Assembly: GCA_050745265.1 (NCBI GenBank)
Contig: JBOGKE010000175.1
Coordinates: 1 to 64,000 of the forward strand
Direction: 5' to 3'
From: RH2-MAG17b sp050745265
GTDB taxonomy: Bacteria > Acidobacteriota > Terriglobia > UBA7540
DNA length: 64,000 nt
Within the stretch, counting starts at the first letter, position 1. Each line of letters begins with the position of its first letter. Of this stretch, positions 24,749 to 32,332 are shown one piece after another. The notes under the pieces are model-generated. The model was not told the DNA's origin and did not search any database. It saw only the letters and a list, made by a program, of their open reading frames with translations. The translations under genes were made by a program, and so were the position numbers.

Positions 24749-26044
24749 ATGTCCACCCAAGCCCAATCCCTTCCCTACACGCAGGCGCAGGAGAAGGTCC
24801 AGCACGCGAGCGCCTGGTTTACGTTCCGCGAGGCCTCGGGGATCGCGATTGCCGAACTTCGCGCACACAAGCTGCGCTCCTTTCTCACACTCCTGGGGAT
24901 CGTCATCGCCACCAGCACGCTGATCACGGTCTGGTCCGTGGTGAACGGGCTCAATGGCTACATCGCCACACACGTGGCCAACCTCGGTACCAACACATTT
25001 ATTGTCTCGGAATTCAAATGGGCGCAGGGCTATAAGGAGTTCCTGAAGGCAAGGCTGGTGAACCGGCCCATCCGCCTGGACGAATACGAGTTTTTGCGCG
25101 ACAACCTGACAGGCTACGAGCACATCGGGGCCGCGGCAAATCTTAATCCCCAGCCCGACGTGAAGTACGGCCATCAGGAGATTGACGCGGTGGTCGTCAG
25201 CGGGACGACGCCGAGCTTGATCGATATCGGCCAGGCCGAGGTCGGGTTCGGCCGCTATTTCAACGATTCCGATCTGGCGCACCGCTCGCTGGTCTGCTTC
25301 ATCGGAAACGACCTGGTGGAGAAGCTGTTTCCCAATTCCGATCCCCTGAACAAGGAAATTCTGATCCGCGGCATCCCGTTCCGAGTGATCGGAACCGCCA
25401 AGAAAATCGGCTCGAGCTTCGGCCAGAGCCAGGATAACTTCGCCCAGATTCCGCTGAGCACGTTCATGAAGCTGTTCCAGGTGCGGCCGGAGTTGAACAT
25501 CTTCATTCAGGCGTGGACTTCTAACGGCGTGGGTCCCCTCGAGGAGGCGGCGCGCGATCTGCTGCGCGTGAAGCGGCACCTCGCCTATCGCAAAGCCGAC
25601 ACGTTTGGCGTCAACTCGTCGGAAAGCCTCATGGCGGCCTGGAAGAGCCTGACGAGCACCATCTTTTCCGCTGCGATTGGCATCGTCGCGGTGTTCATGG
25701 TGATCGGCGGAATCGTGATCATGAATATCATGCTCGCAAGCGTCACCGAGCGGTACCACGAAATTGGCATTCGCAAGTCCCTCGGCGCCAAGCGCACCGA
25801 TTTGGTGCTGCAGTTTTGCATGGAATCCGCCGTGCTGGCGCTTGCGGGCGGCGCCGTCGGTGTCGTCCTGGGTTTTGGTTTCACGCTCCTCGTCGACGCT
25901 GTCGTGATTCCCGCGCACACATCGGTCGTCGCGGTTATCGTCGCGCTCGTTCTCGTCTTCGGGGTTGGGCTCGCGTTTGGCATTTATCCAGCGTACAAGG
26001 CTTCGCGGCTTGATCCGATCGAGGCTCTGCGGATGGAGAATTGA
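24749..26044 (+). CDS. FtsX/MacB-type ABC transporter permease 1
   Basis: The 431-residue permease has the MacB periplasmic core layout: a first membrane helix after ELRAHKLRSFLTLLGIVIATSTLI, a long periplasmic MacB_PCD domain (about 75-290), then three membrane helices in the FtsX domain with IGGIVIMNIMLASVTERYHEIGIRKSLGAKR and the ending GIYPAYKASRLDPIEALRME. It lacks a fused ATPase, unlike classical MacB, and must use the separate ATPase upstream. The second permease downstream shares the same layout, so a heterodimer is likely. This subtype is usually an efflux or lipoprotein/peptide export system. Confidence 0.92.
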   Translation: MSTQAQSLPYTQAQEKVQHASAWFTFREASGIAIAELRAHKLRSFLTLLGIVIATSTLITVWSVVNGLNGYIATHVANLGTNTFIVSEFKWAQGYKEFLKARLVNRPIRLDEYEFLRDNLTGYEHIGAAANLNPQPDVKYGHQEIDAVVVSGTTPSLIDIGQAEVGFGRYFNDSDLAHRSLVCFIGNDLVEKLFPNSDPLNKEILIRGIPFRVIGTAKKIGSSFGQSQDNFAQIPLSTFMKLFQVRPELNIFIQAWTSNGVGPLEEAARDLLRVKRHLAYRKADTFGVNSSESLMAAWKSLTSTIFSAAIGIVAVFMVIGGIVIMNIMLASVTERYHEIGIRKSLGAKRTDLVLQFCMESAVLALAGGAVGVVLGFGFTLLVDAVVIPAHTSVVAVIVALVLVFGVGLAFGIYPAYKASRLDPIEALRMEN

Positions 26045-26057
26045 GCGGAACATCGTT

Positions 26058-26214
26058 CCAAAACAGCACTGCGAACTGTCATTCTGAGCCCTTCGGCTCC
26101 GCTCAGGGTAAACTCCGCGAAGAATCTCTGCATTTAAGAAGCAAAGGAATACGGAGATTCTTCGTCGCCTGCGGCTGCTCAGAATGACACGGGTCGGGCT
26201 TTTTCCGCAGCCTG
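26058..26214. repeat. Palindromic MITE-like element, copy between permease genes
   Basis: The core GTCATTCTGAG (from 26078) pairs with CTCAGAATGACA (to 26189). It has internal CCCTTCGGCTCCGCTCAGGG and an AATCTCTGCATTTAAG to GGAGATTCTTCGTCGCC pairing, and it ends with TTTTTCCGCAG at 26200-26210. It is the longest well-preserved copy of the family in this operon. It separates the two permease genes by 283 bases. Confidence 0.8.
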
Positions 26215-26327
26215 TAAAGCCCTGGTCAAAGTGGCCGCTCTCTTGCGGCTCGGCTGAAGCCGTGCCCTGATACACCGCGCCGCGCAAGCGTCGTTCCCGC
26301 CAATGTGAACGCAGTCGGGGTTAATTG

Positions 26328-27569
26328 ATGGACTACGGCAAGCACGTTCGAGAAAACCTGATGCTCGCGCTGGATACCCTGCGCGCGCATAAATTCCGCT
26401 CCTTTCTGACGATCCTCGGAGTGCTCATCGGAACCACCACGGTGATCCTGGTAGCGTCGGTTTTTGTGGGCATGGTGGCGAGCATGGCGGGCGTGGCTGA
26501 ACAGTTTGGCACGCAGAACGTCTACATCACGAAGATCCCGGCGTTTACCGGGCGAATGACGCGCGAGCTGCGCCTGAGGAAGCCGCTCACGTATCAAGAA
26601 GCGATGGCTCTCAAGGCGGAATGCCCGGACGTTCAGGACGTCGCCGTCGAACACGTGAACTGGTTCGCTGCGCCGCCCGTGATCAAGTACAACGGCCAGG
26701 AGATGCTCGACGGCCAGCTCGTGGGCGTCACCCCCAACGATTTCGGCATCGGCAATGCGGAGCTGGCGAACGGTCGGCTCTTCACCGACGCGGACAATTA
26801 CCACCGCGCGAAAGTAATCGTCATCGGATCGGACGTTGCCACCGAGCTTTTTCCCAACCGGGACCCTGTGGGGAAGCAGATTCTGGTGGATGGGAATAGC
26901 TTCGAAGTGGTCGGAGTGCTGGGCAAGCGGAAGGAATTCTTCATCGACACGGGCAACAATCGCATCGCCTTCATCCCCTACGACACCTACTCGGACATCT
27001 ACCCGGCGCAGCGGGAAAACGCGATTGCGGCCCGGGCTTACCAAGGCAAGCGCGACGCTGCGATGGATGAGATGACGGGAGTGCTGCGGCGCCTGCGGCG
27101 CGACAAGCCGGAACAGCCGGACAGTTTCGCCATGTCGACGGCCGATTCGTTCATCGCGCAATTCGAGGCGATTATCGGCACCACCGCCGTTGCCATGATC
27201 GCGGTGGCATCGGTGGGTTTGCTCGTCGGCGGCATCGGCGTGATGAACATCATGCTCGTTTCGGTGACCGAGCGCACGCGGGAGATCGGCGTGCGCAAGG
27301 CAATTGGCGCGCGGCGCAGCGACATCAACTGGCAGTTTCTCTTCGAGGCCATGACGCTGACCGGGCTCGGGGGCGTTCTCGGCATCGTGCTCGGCTATAC
27401 GATCAGTTTTCTGATCCGGGTAGTCGCGCCGAACTTTCCGTCGAGCGTGCCCATCTGGGCGGTGATTGTGGCGTTCGTCGTTTCGGTTGGAATCGGTCTC
27501 TTCTTTGGCATCTGGCCCGCGAGCAAAGCCGCCCGCCTGGATCCCATCGTCGCGCTGCGCTACGAATAG
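26328..27569 (+). CDS. FtsX/MacB-type ABC transporter permease 2
   Basis: The 413-residue permease begins MDYGKHVRENLMLALDTLRAH, has the first helix at FLTILGVLIGTTTVILVASV, a periplasmic MacB_PCD domain and a C-terminal three-helix FtsX domain with GGIGVMNIMLVSVTERTREIGVRKAIGARR and an ending ASKAARLDPIVALRYE. Its periplasmic domain differs clearly from that of permease 1, supporting a two-subunit exporter. I used the ATG at 26328; a TTG at 26325 adds one residue. It is the last recognisable exporter gene, and a palindromic element follows its stop. Confidence 0.92.
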   Translation: MDYGKHVRENLMLALDTLRAHKFRSFLTILGVLIGTTTVILVASVFVGMVASMAGVAEQFGTQNVYITKIPAFTGRMTRELRLRKPLTYQEAMALKAECPDVQDVAVEHVNWFAAPPVIKYNGQEMLDGQLVGVTPNDFGIGNAELANGRLFTDADNYHRAKVIVIGSDVATELFPNRDPVGKQILVDGNSFEVVGVLGKRKEFFIDTGNNRIAFIPYDTYSDIYPAQRENAIAARAYQGKRDAAMDEMTGVLRRLRRDKPEQPDSFAMSTADSFIAQFEAIIGTTAVAMIAVASVGLLVGGIGVMNIMLVSVTERTREIGVRKAIGARRSDINWQFLFEAMTLTGLGGVLGIVLGYTISFLIRVVAPNFPSSVPIWAVIVAFVVSVGIGLFFGIWPASKAARLDPIVALRYE

Positions 27570-27647
27570 CTGCGAGCTGTCGGCCGCCGGCTAGCGTGCC
27601 GAGCGGGAAGTTCGGTTAAAGGTTTGCTGAGAAACGGGTCCGAGTGG

Positions 27648-27733
27648 TGTCATTCCGAGCGAAGCGAGGAATCTCGCTCTGAAAACGAAGGCACTGCGAG
27701 ATTCCTCGTCGCCTGCGGCTCCTCGGAATGACA
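27648..27733. repeat. Palindromic MITE-like element, copy after permease 2
   Basis: TGTCATTCCGAGCGAAGCGA from 27648 pairs with CTCCTCGGAATGACA ending at 27733. GAATCTCGC and GCGAGATTC form the inner stem. It is one of the cleanest copies, an almost complete hairpin of about 85 bases. It lies between the last permease and an unknown gene. Confidence 0.82.
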
Positions 27734-27776
27734 GCCCGAAAAGTTTTTGGGCAACCTCAAACCTCCATTCACGGAA

Positions 27777-28742
27777 ATGGAAAAGGGCGAGAGCATCATC
27801 TCGGCGGCCCTCACGGTCCTGGTCGTCCTGGTCGCGATCGGCGTCCAGCGCCAGTGGAGCAGCACAATCCTCGGAGATATGGCATCGTCGGCCGAGGATT
27901 TTGTCCTCAAGACCACGGGGCTGCGCGATGCGATCCCGGAGCTGCCGGGGAACGAAACGGTGCGGACTTTTCGGCTGGGCCGCTACACCGCGGGCTTGTA
28001 CCGCCCGAGCCCGGCGCCCTCGGTTTTCGCCGATTACCATTTCATACTGTTTGATAACCAGAACCGCCCCGCCTTCAGGACGGAGAGCATCGAAGCCTCC
28101 GCCATGCCTTGGACCACCCTCTACGATTTCAGCGACCGTCGCGGTCTCCCTGCCGGCCGAAGGCGCGGCCACCCGGAATACCGCCGTGACCTCACCGGCG
28201 ACGGGTCTCCCGATATCCTTCTCGGCCAGTATTCCGGGGGCGATCACTGCTGCACCACCGTCACCGTGATCGAGCTCGGCAGGGACAAAGCGCGGACGAT
28301 AGGTCAGATTACTGGCCTCGATGGCTTACCCTTTGAGGGACTCGATCTGAGGCGTTTCAATCGCAGAGGCGGCTGGGAACTGGTGGCGCACCGGCCTTAC
28401 CGCACCGTTTGCGGCCTTCACGCGGACGCGGCCGACGTGATTTCCCTTTACGCCTATGAGCATGGTCAGTTCAGGGATGCGACGCGCCGTTTTCAGCCCT
28501 TCCTCGCGCGCGTGCTGGCGGAGAATTTATCCCGATGGAAGAGGGCCCGGGCGCGCTCTCTCCACCTGCTGCAATCGATTGCCGTGGATTACGCCGCGAC
28601 GGGCAAAACCGCCGCGGGCCAGCAGTTTTTCCAGCAGAACGTGCCGCTATTTTATCCGCAGATCAAGGCTGCGGGCGACGATCCCAAAGCCTGTACTCAA
28701 GATGTGGCGAACCTCGTAGACTCCCTGCAGTCGAACCCCTGA
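27777..28742 (+). CDS. Hypothetical membrane-anchored protein
   Basis: The 321-residue protein has a single N-terminal membrane anchor (about residues 6-24, SIISAALTVLVVLVAIGV) and an extracytoplasmic remainder. The stretch DLTGDGSPDILLGQYSGGDHCC resembles a calcium-binding FG-GAP/VCBS-type loop (D-x-T-G-D-G-x-x-D), and a helical C-terminal third follows (about 215-320). I do not recognise the whole protein. The start is uncertain: the ATG at 27777 lacks a strong ribosome site and a TTG at 27747 is in frame. It may be a cargo or accessory of the exporter upstream, but a repeat element separates them. Confidence 0.7.
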   Translation: MEKGESIISAALTVLVVLVAIGVQRQWSSTILGDMASSAEDFVLKTTGLRDAIPELPGNETVRTFRLGRYTAGLYRPSPAPSVFADYHFILFDNQNRPAFRTESIEASAMPWTTLYDFSDRRGLPAGRRRGHPEYRRDLTGDGSPDILLGQYSGGDHCCTTVTVIELGRDKARTIGQITGLDGLPFEGLDLRRFNRRGGWELVAHRPYRTVCGLHADAADVISLYAYEHGQFRDATRRFQPFLARVLAENLSRWKRARARSLHLLQSIAVDYAATGKTAAGQQFFQQNVPLFYPQIKAAGDDPKACTQDVANLVDSLQSNP

Positions 28743-28862
28743 CGGGACGAGCGGCGAGAGCCGAAGTCCGCCTGGTTTCCTGGGGGAAGCCGCCGCAGTA
28801 CCGCGTCTGTGAGAGACGCCGGGGCGATGTCTTTGCGTAGGGATGAATGAGCAGCCAGAGCA

Positions 28863-28896
28863 CGCGGCGTGCCCCGCGCTTACGAGGCACGCCGCG
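28863..28896. repeat. Perfect 11-bp hairpin
   Basis: CGCGGCGTGCC (28863-28873) pairs with GGCACGCCGCG (28886-28896) over a 12-base loop. It lies about 120 bases after the preceding stop codon. With no T-run, it is a possible factor-dependent terminator or transcript end. Confidence 0.6.
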
Positions 28897-28943
28897 AAGC
28901 CGGTCGCGACGCTGGAGGTCCCGTCGCGCTGCAAGGATTCACA

Positions 28944-29430
28944 GGAGGGTCATCCGGCCCGAAGGCGGCTGACCCTCCGGCTTGCCCTGGGGGGGTAGAG
29001 CAAGATCAGTGCGTTGCCACAGACCGGCGCCAAGCTCAGTGGCGCCTCGGCGCCCGCCTGTGGCATTAAAGCCCCCGACTACCTGGATGGGAACAGCTAA
29101 CCCACCCTCCTGCCGCTGGACATTCCAGCTTTGTTCCCCTCCCGGGACCGCGCTCCTAGGACGATCCCGCGCCCATCTATTCGGAGAAACCGCGAGAGGA
29201 AAATGTGGGAATCGAAACCAGGCATCAGACAGGTGGGAGGGCCTTAGCCTCTTCCAGCACCCAATCTGGCGACCACTCCCGGATCTTGCCGAAACCCTGC
29301 CCAACTCCTCCGTTAACGACCCCAGGCCGTCCGTGCGCGGTTTCTCCGGCCTTCCATTGGCTCCATTATGCTTTTCTGCGCACGTCAGGCAATGCACTGG
29401 AGGTGATCTAAGGGTGATTCGCGGATCACC
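28944..29430 (+). ncRNA. Candidate HEARO/omega-RNA-like structured element without an IscB/IsrB gene
   Basis: No coding frame here looks real, yet stems are dense. GGAGGGTCA/TGACCCTCC (28944-28952/28970-28978) is followed by CTTGC/GCAAG (28981-28985/29000-29004). TGCCACAG/CTGTGGCA (29015-29022/29058-29065) encloses GGCGCC repeats. TGGG/CCCA (29088-29091/29101-29104) lies in CCTGGATGGGAACAGCTAAC, and CTGGA/TCCAG follows (29116-29120/29124-29128). GGTGATC/GATCACC (29402-29408/29424-29430) closes the region. From memory this order resembles the HEARO RNA now known as the omega-RNA of IscB/IsrB elements: a 5' adaptor stem, then a multibranched core, with subterminal hairpins as in IS200/IS605. 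I could not run a covariance search. If right, the guide would be the roughly 16 bases before 28978. No nuclease gene follows. Confidence 0.5.
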
Positions 29431-29645
29431 CCGCATAAATGCCTAAGCAACTTCCATATGGGACGGGAGTATAATTGCCGCTCGCCAGCTTCCGCCGCCA
29501 TCGAAGAGGAGAGATGCTCTCGATGCGCAAAGGTGACGAGTACTGACCGGCACCGATCCGTGCCGGCATTTCTCAGGAAGCGGCCATGGGGGCGCGTTTT
29601 AACCGCGCCATACCGCTGCCCGTGCCAGTTTTCGAACACTCGCCC

Positions 29646-29677
29646 GCTGGACAGTTCGTCTCAACGAACTGTCCAGC
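29646..29677. promoter_or_regulatory. Perfect 13-bp palindrome upstream of the winged-helix gene
   Basis: GCTGGACAGTTCG (29646-29658) pairs with CGAACTGTCCAGC (29665-29677) over TCTCAA. It is 163 bases before the start of the winged-helix/TolB gene. It could be an operator or part of a 5' leader. A TATAAT is present at 29470-29475 but without a good -35. Function not shown. Confidence 0.4.
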
Positions 29678-29839
29678 GCGCGAGGGCGAAACCGACGTCA
29701 ACCGGCCCTTTTTGGCGGAGTCGAAACCCCGCCCCCCTTCATCTCGACAAGCCCGGTGAGAAAGCCGATCTAGGCGCCGAGAGAACAACGCGAGCCGTTT
29801 TCGGGCGGCTTCGAGCGGTGATCAGAGGGGTTGCAAACT

Positions 29840-31921
29840 ATGCCTGAGCTCCGCAGAATACTCCGGTTTGGAGAGTTCGAATTCACGCAGCAGACGCTCG
29901 AGTTGCGGCACAAGGGCGTAAAAGTGCCGCTCAAGGGGCAACCACTCCGGCTGTTGGTGTTATTGCTCGATCGCGCGGGCGAGGTGGTCACGCGCGACCA
30001 GATGCGCGCGCTGCTTTGGCCCGAAGACACCTTTGTCGACTTCGAGCACAGCCTGAACACCGCCATCAAGAAGCTGCGGCGGGCGCTCGGAGATTCGGCC
30101 AGCGCGCCGCGTTTCGTTGAGACGGTGGCGCGGCAGGGGTACCGTTTGGTCGCGCCCGTCGAGGTGATCGAGCCGAGCGCCGAGAAGCGCCCAGCGGCGT
30201 CGTTAGGTCCGGCGCCGGCCAAACGGAGTCACCGATGGCGCCTCGCCCTCCCGATCGTCGGTTTGGTCGCGGTCCTCGCGCTCATCATCTACGCAGAGCG
30301 ACACCGCGCCGTGCAAACGGATTCCTCGGGGCTGGCGCTTCTGGTTTCAGGTCACGGCGACATCCAATATCCCGCAATTTCCCCGGACGGCACGATGCTG
30401 GCGTATTCCAGAATCGAGGGCGCGATCGCCCATATCGAGCTCCGGCGCTTGGCGGGAGGAACCACGTTGGCCGTTTCGAGCGGCACCGCCCGGGATGCCG
30501 AGCCGGCATTTTCTCCCGATAGCGAGCGGATCGCCTTCACGCGCTATCCGCCCGATGCGGCGGCCCCGCAGATTTGGATCTCGCCGGCTCTGGGCGGCGA
30601 GGCAAAGCTGGTGCTGCGTGGCGCTCGCAACCCAGCATGGTCGCCCAATGGAGAGCGGCTGGCATTCATCCTTCCCCGGCCCGGCCTCGGCGAAGCGCTC
30701 GCCACCGCAACCGCCGACGGCGCGGATGTTCGTATTGCCCTCGAGTCGAACGCCACCTATCCCTTCCTCCGCTTTCCGTCATGGTCGGCCGACGGCCGCT
30801 CCATTGCGGTCGAGCGCAGCATCGGCAGCGTGAGCGGCGAGATCTGGCTGGTCCCGTGGCAGGGTGGCGCTGCGACGGGGCTTGACCCGCCCGCGCCGGG
30901 CATCTACATGCGCCACCCCGTCTTCACCGCGGACGGGAAAGGCCTGCTCTATTCCTCGAACCGGGCGGGCGCCACAAACCTGTGGTACTACTCGCTTCAA
31001 GACGGAAATGCCACTGCGATTACGCGAGGGCCGGGTCCGGAAGGATGGCCCAGCGTCAGCCGGAGCGGGCGCATCGTTTTTATGACCGCCGAATCGCGGG
31101 ATACGCTTTATGTGAGGCGACTCGATACCGGCGCCAGAACGAAAATCCTCGAACACTCTCCCTACTTGTGGGCGCCCGCGGTCTCACCCGACGGGCGCAA
31201 AATCGTATTCAGCCAAGCTGAGTACGACGGCTCGTGGCGGATTTGGGTGGTTCGCGTCGCGGGCGGCAAGCCCTGGGCGTTAACTGTCGGCCGGGAACCG
31301 CAAATTTACGGCCGCTTCAGCCGCAACGGCAAATGGATCACCTATTTCACGTGGGCGGCTGGCGCCGACCGGATCTGGCGGATCCCAAGCCGCGGAGGCT
31401 CTGCTGTGCCCCTTACTCCCGCCGGCGAGGACGCGTCCTTCGGCGATCTTTCCCCGGACAGCCGCGAGCTGGCGTTCACGCGCACTGAATCGCAATCCGC
31501 CTATATTTGTATCAGGCCCGTGGCGGGAGGAGCCGAGCGAAGGCTTACGTCATCGCCTTCCACCCTCGCCCGCTGGTCGCCGGACGGGCGCTGGATTGCC
31601 TTCACCCCGGACCGATCATTCGAAGCGGGCATCTACATCATTCGTCCGGACGGAAGCGGCGCGAAAAGGCTCACCGCGACGGGCAGTTGGCCCGTTTGGG
31701 TTGGAGACGGCAAGCGAATCGCGTTCCGCACGCTGGGAGCGGACGGAAACCAGCAGCTTCGCATCGTTCGCGTCAGTGATTCCCAGGTAACGCCGCTCAA
31801 CGGCATCCAATTCTCAGGTGATAACTACCCGGTGGATTTTTCTCCCGACGGCAAGCTGCTCGCCTACACCAACGGAGCGACGTTCTCGTCGGAGATCTGG
31901 CTGCTGAACCAGCGCCCCTGA
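29840..31921 (+). CDS. CadC/ToxR-like winged-helix protein with TolB/WD40 propeller
   Basis: The 693-residue one-component receptor has three parts. Residues about 5-100 are an OmpR/CadC-type winged helix (RFGEFEFTQQTLELRHKG, LLWPEDTFVDFEHSLNTAIKKLRRAL, ETVARQGYRLVAPV). Residues about 130-152 are a single membrane helix (LPIVGLVAVLALIIY). From about 160 to the end is a beta-propeller made of TolB/WD40-like blades with repeated S-P-D-G and S-x-D-G-R-x-I-A motifs. The cytoplasmic domain should bind DNA and the periplasmic propeller should sense a ligand or protein; the signal is unknown. This fusion is strongly expanded in acidobacteria. The ATG at 29840 is preceded by AGAGGGG about 9 bases upstream; a TTG at 29831 is in frame. 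Confidence 0.9.
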   Translation: MPELRRILRFGEFEFTQQTLELRHKGVKVPLKGQPLRLLVLLLDRAGEVVTRDQMRALLWPEDTFVDFEHSLNTAIKKLRRALGDSASAPRFVETVARQGYRLVAPVEVIEPSAEKRPAASLGPAPAKRSHRWRLALPIVGLVAVLALIIYAERHRAVQTDSSGLALLVSGHGDIQYPAISPDGTMLAYSRIEGAIAHIELRRLAGGTTLAVSSGTARDAEPAFSPDSERIAFTRYPPDAAAPQIWISPALGGEAKLVLRGARNPAWSPNGERLAFILPRPGLGEALATATADGADVRIALESNATYPFLRFPSWSADGRSIAVERSIGSVSGEIWLVPWQGGAATGLDPPAPGIYMRHPVFTADGKGLLYSSNRAGATNLWYYSLQDGNATAITRGPGPEGWPSVSRSGRIVFMTAESRDTLYVRRLDTGARTKILEHSPYLWAPAVSPDGRKIVFSQAEYDGSWRIWVVRVAGGKPWALTVGREPQIYGRFSRNGKWITYFTWAAGADRIWRIPSRGGSAVPLTPAGEDASFGDLSPDSRELAFTRTESQSAYICIRPVAGGAERRLTSSPSTLARWSPDGRWIAFTPDRSFEAGIYIIRPDGSGAKRLTATGSWPVWVGDGKRIAFRTLGADGNQQLRIVRVSDSQVTPLNGIQFSGDNYPVDFSPDGKLLAYTNGATFSSEIWLLNQRP

Positions 31922-31980
31922 GCCCGCGTTTGCGACGCGCTCAGCGGCGGGTGCGGCGCCGAGCCGCTCGTTGCGTGCGC

Positions 31981-32184
31981 TCAGGAATGAATGGCCACGG
32001 GCGCGCCCTCGGTCTCGTAGCCTTCGTCCTGCATGATTTGTTGCGCTGCCGAGCGCAACTGCTGCTCCGTCGCGCTCCTGGGAAGCCCAGAATGGCGGCG
32101 AATGACCTCATCGCCGGCTTGAACCCGCACCAGCCATTTGTTCTTTTCCACATCCCACGAAACGTCCACCTGGTCCGCGCGCAT
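31981..32184 (-). CDS. Small hypothetical protein, DUF2188-like
   Basis: The 67-residue protein begins MRADQVDVSWDVEKNKWLVRV, followed by an EQQLRSAAQQIMQDEGYE helix. The layout (strand, W-x-V strand, then a helix) resembles the small DUF2188-type proteins, but I am not sure of the family. It has an excellent ribosome site (GGAGGTG, 4-6 bases before the ATG), which supports it as real despite its size. It is divergent from the MFS transporter gene, about 150 bases apart. Confidence 0.75.
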   Translation of the reverse strand: MRADQVDVSWDVEKNKWLVRVQAGDEVIRRHSGLPRSATEQQLRSAAQQIMQDEGYETEGAPVAIHS

Positions 32185-32251
32185 TTAACACCTCCGTCGT
32201 TTCAAACGAGGTCGTACCTGAGGTCGTTCAGCACTCCGATCATACAGAAAT

Positions 32252-32281
32252 TTGAATCACACGCAAGCCGTCGGTTATAAT
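32252..32281 (+). promoter_or_regulatory. Sigma-70-like promoter for the MFS transporter
   Basis: TTGAAT (32252-32257), an 18-base spacer and a perfect TATAAT (32276-32281). It lies 52 bases upstream of the ATG at 32333, in an AT-enriched patch between divergent genes. Confidence 0.55.
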
Positions 32282-32332
32282 TCCCTGCCCGCCGGCCCCT
32301 GGGAGTTCCGCGCGGCTTCGGAACGGACACGC

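Noticed and set aside
24641..26287. Long open frame on the minus strand inside permease 1 (548 codons)
   Set aside because: It lies antisense to a well-supported permease gene with many HDAD-type residues typical of GC-rich shadows, and has no family motif.
29206..29220. tRNA-like T-arm string (GGTTTCGATTCCCAC on the minus strand)
   Set aside because: The flanking bases do not form a 5-bp T stem and no anticodon or acceptor arm can be built.
28982..29446. 154-codon plus-strand and 165-codon minus-strand frames across the structured element
   Set aside because: Neither product resembles a protein family or has a good ribosome site, and both cross conserved-looking stems. An RNA reading explains the interval better.
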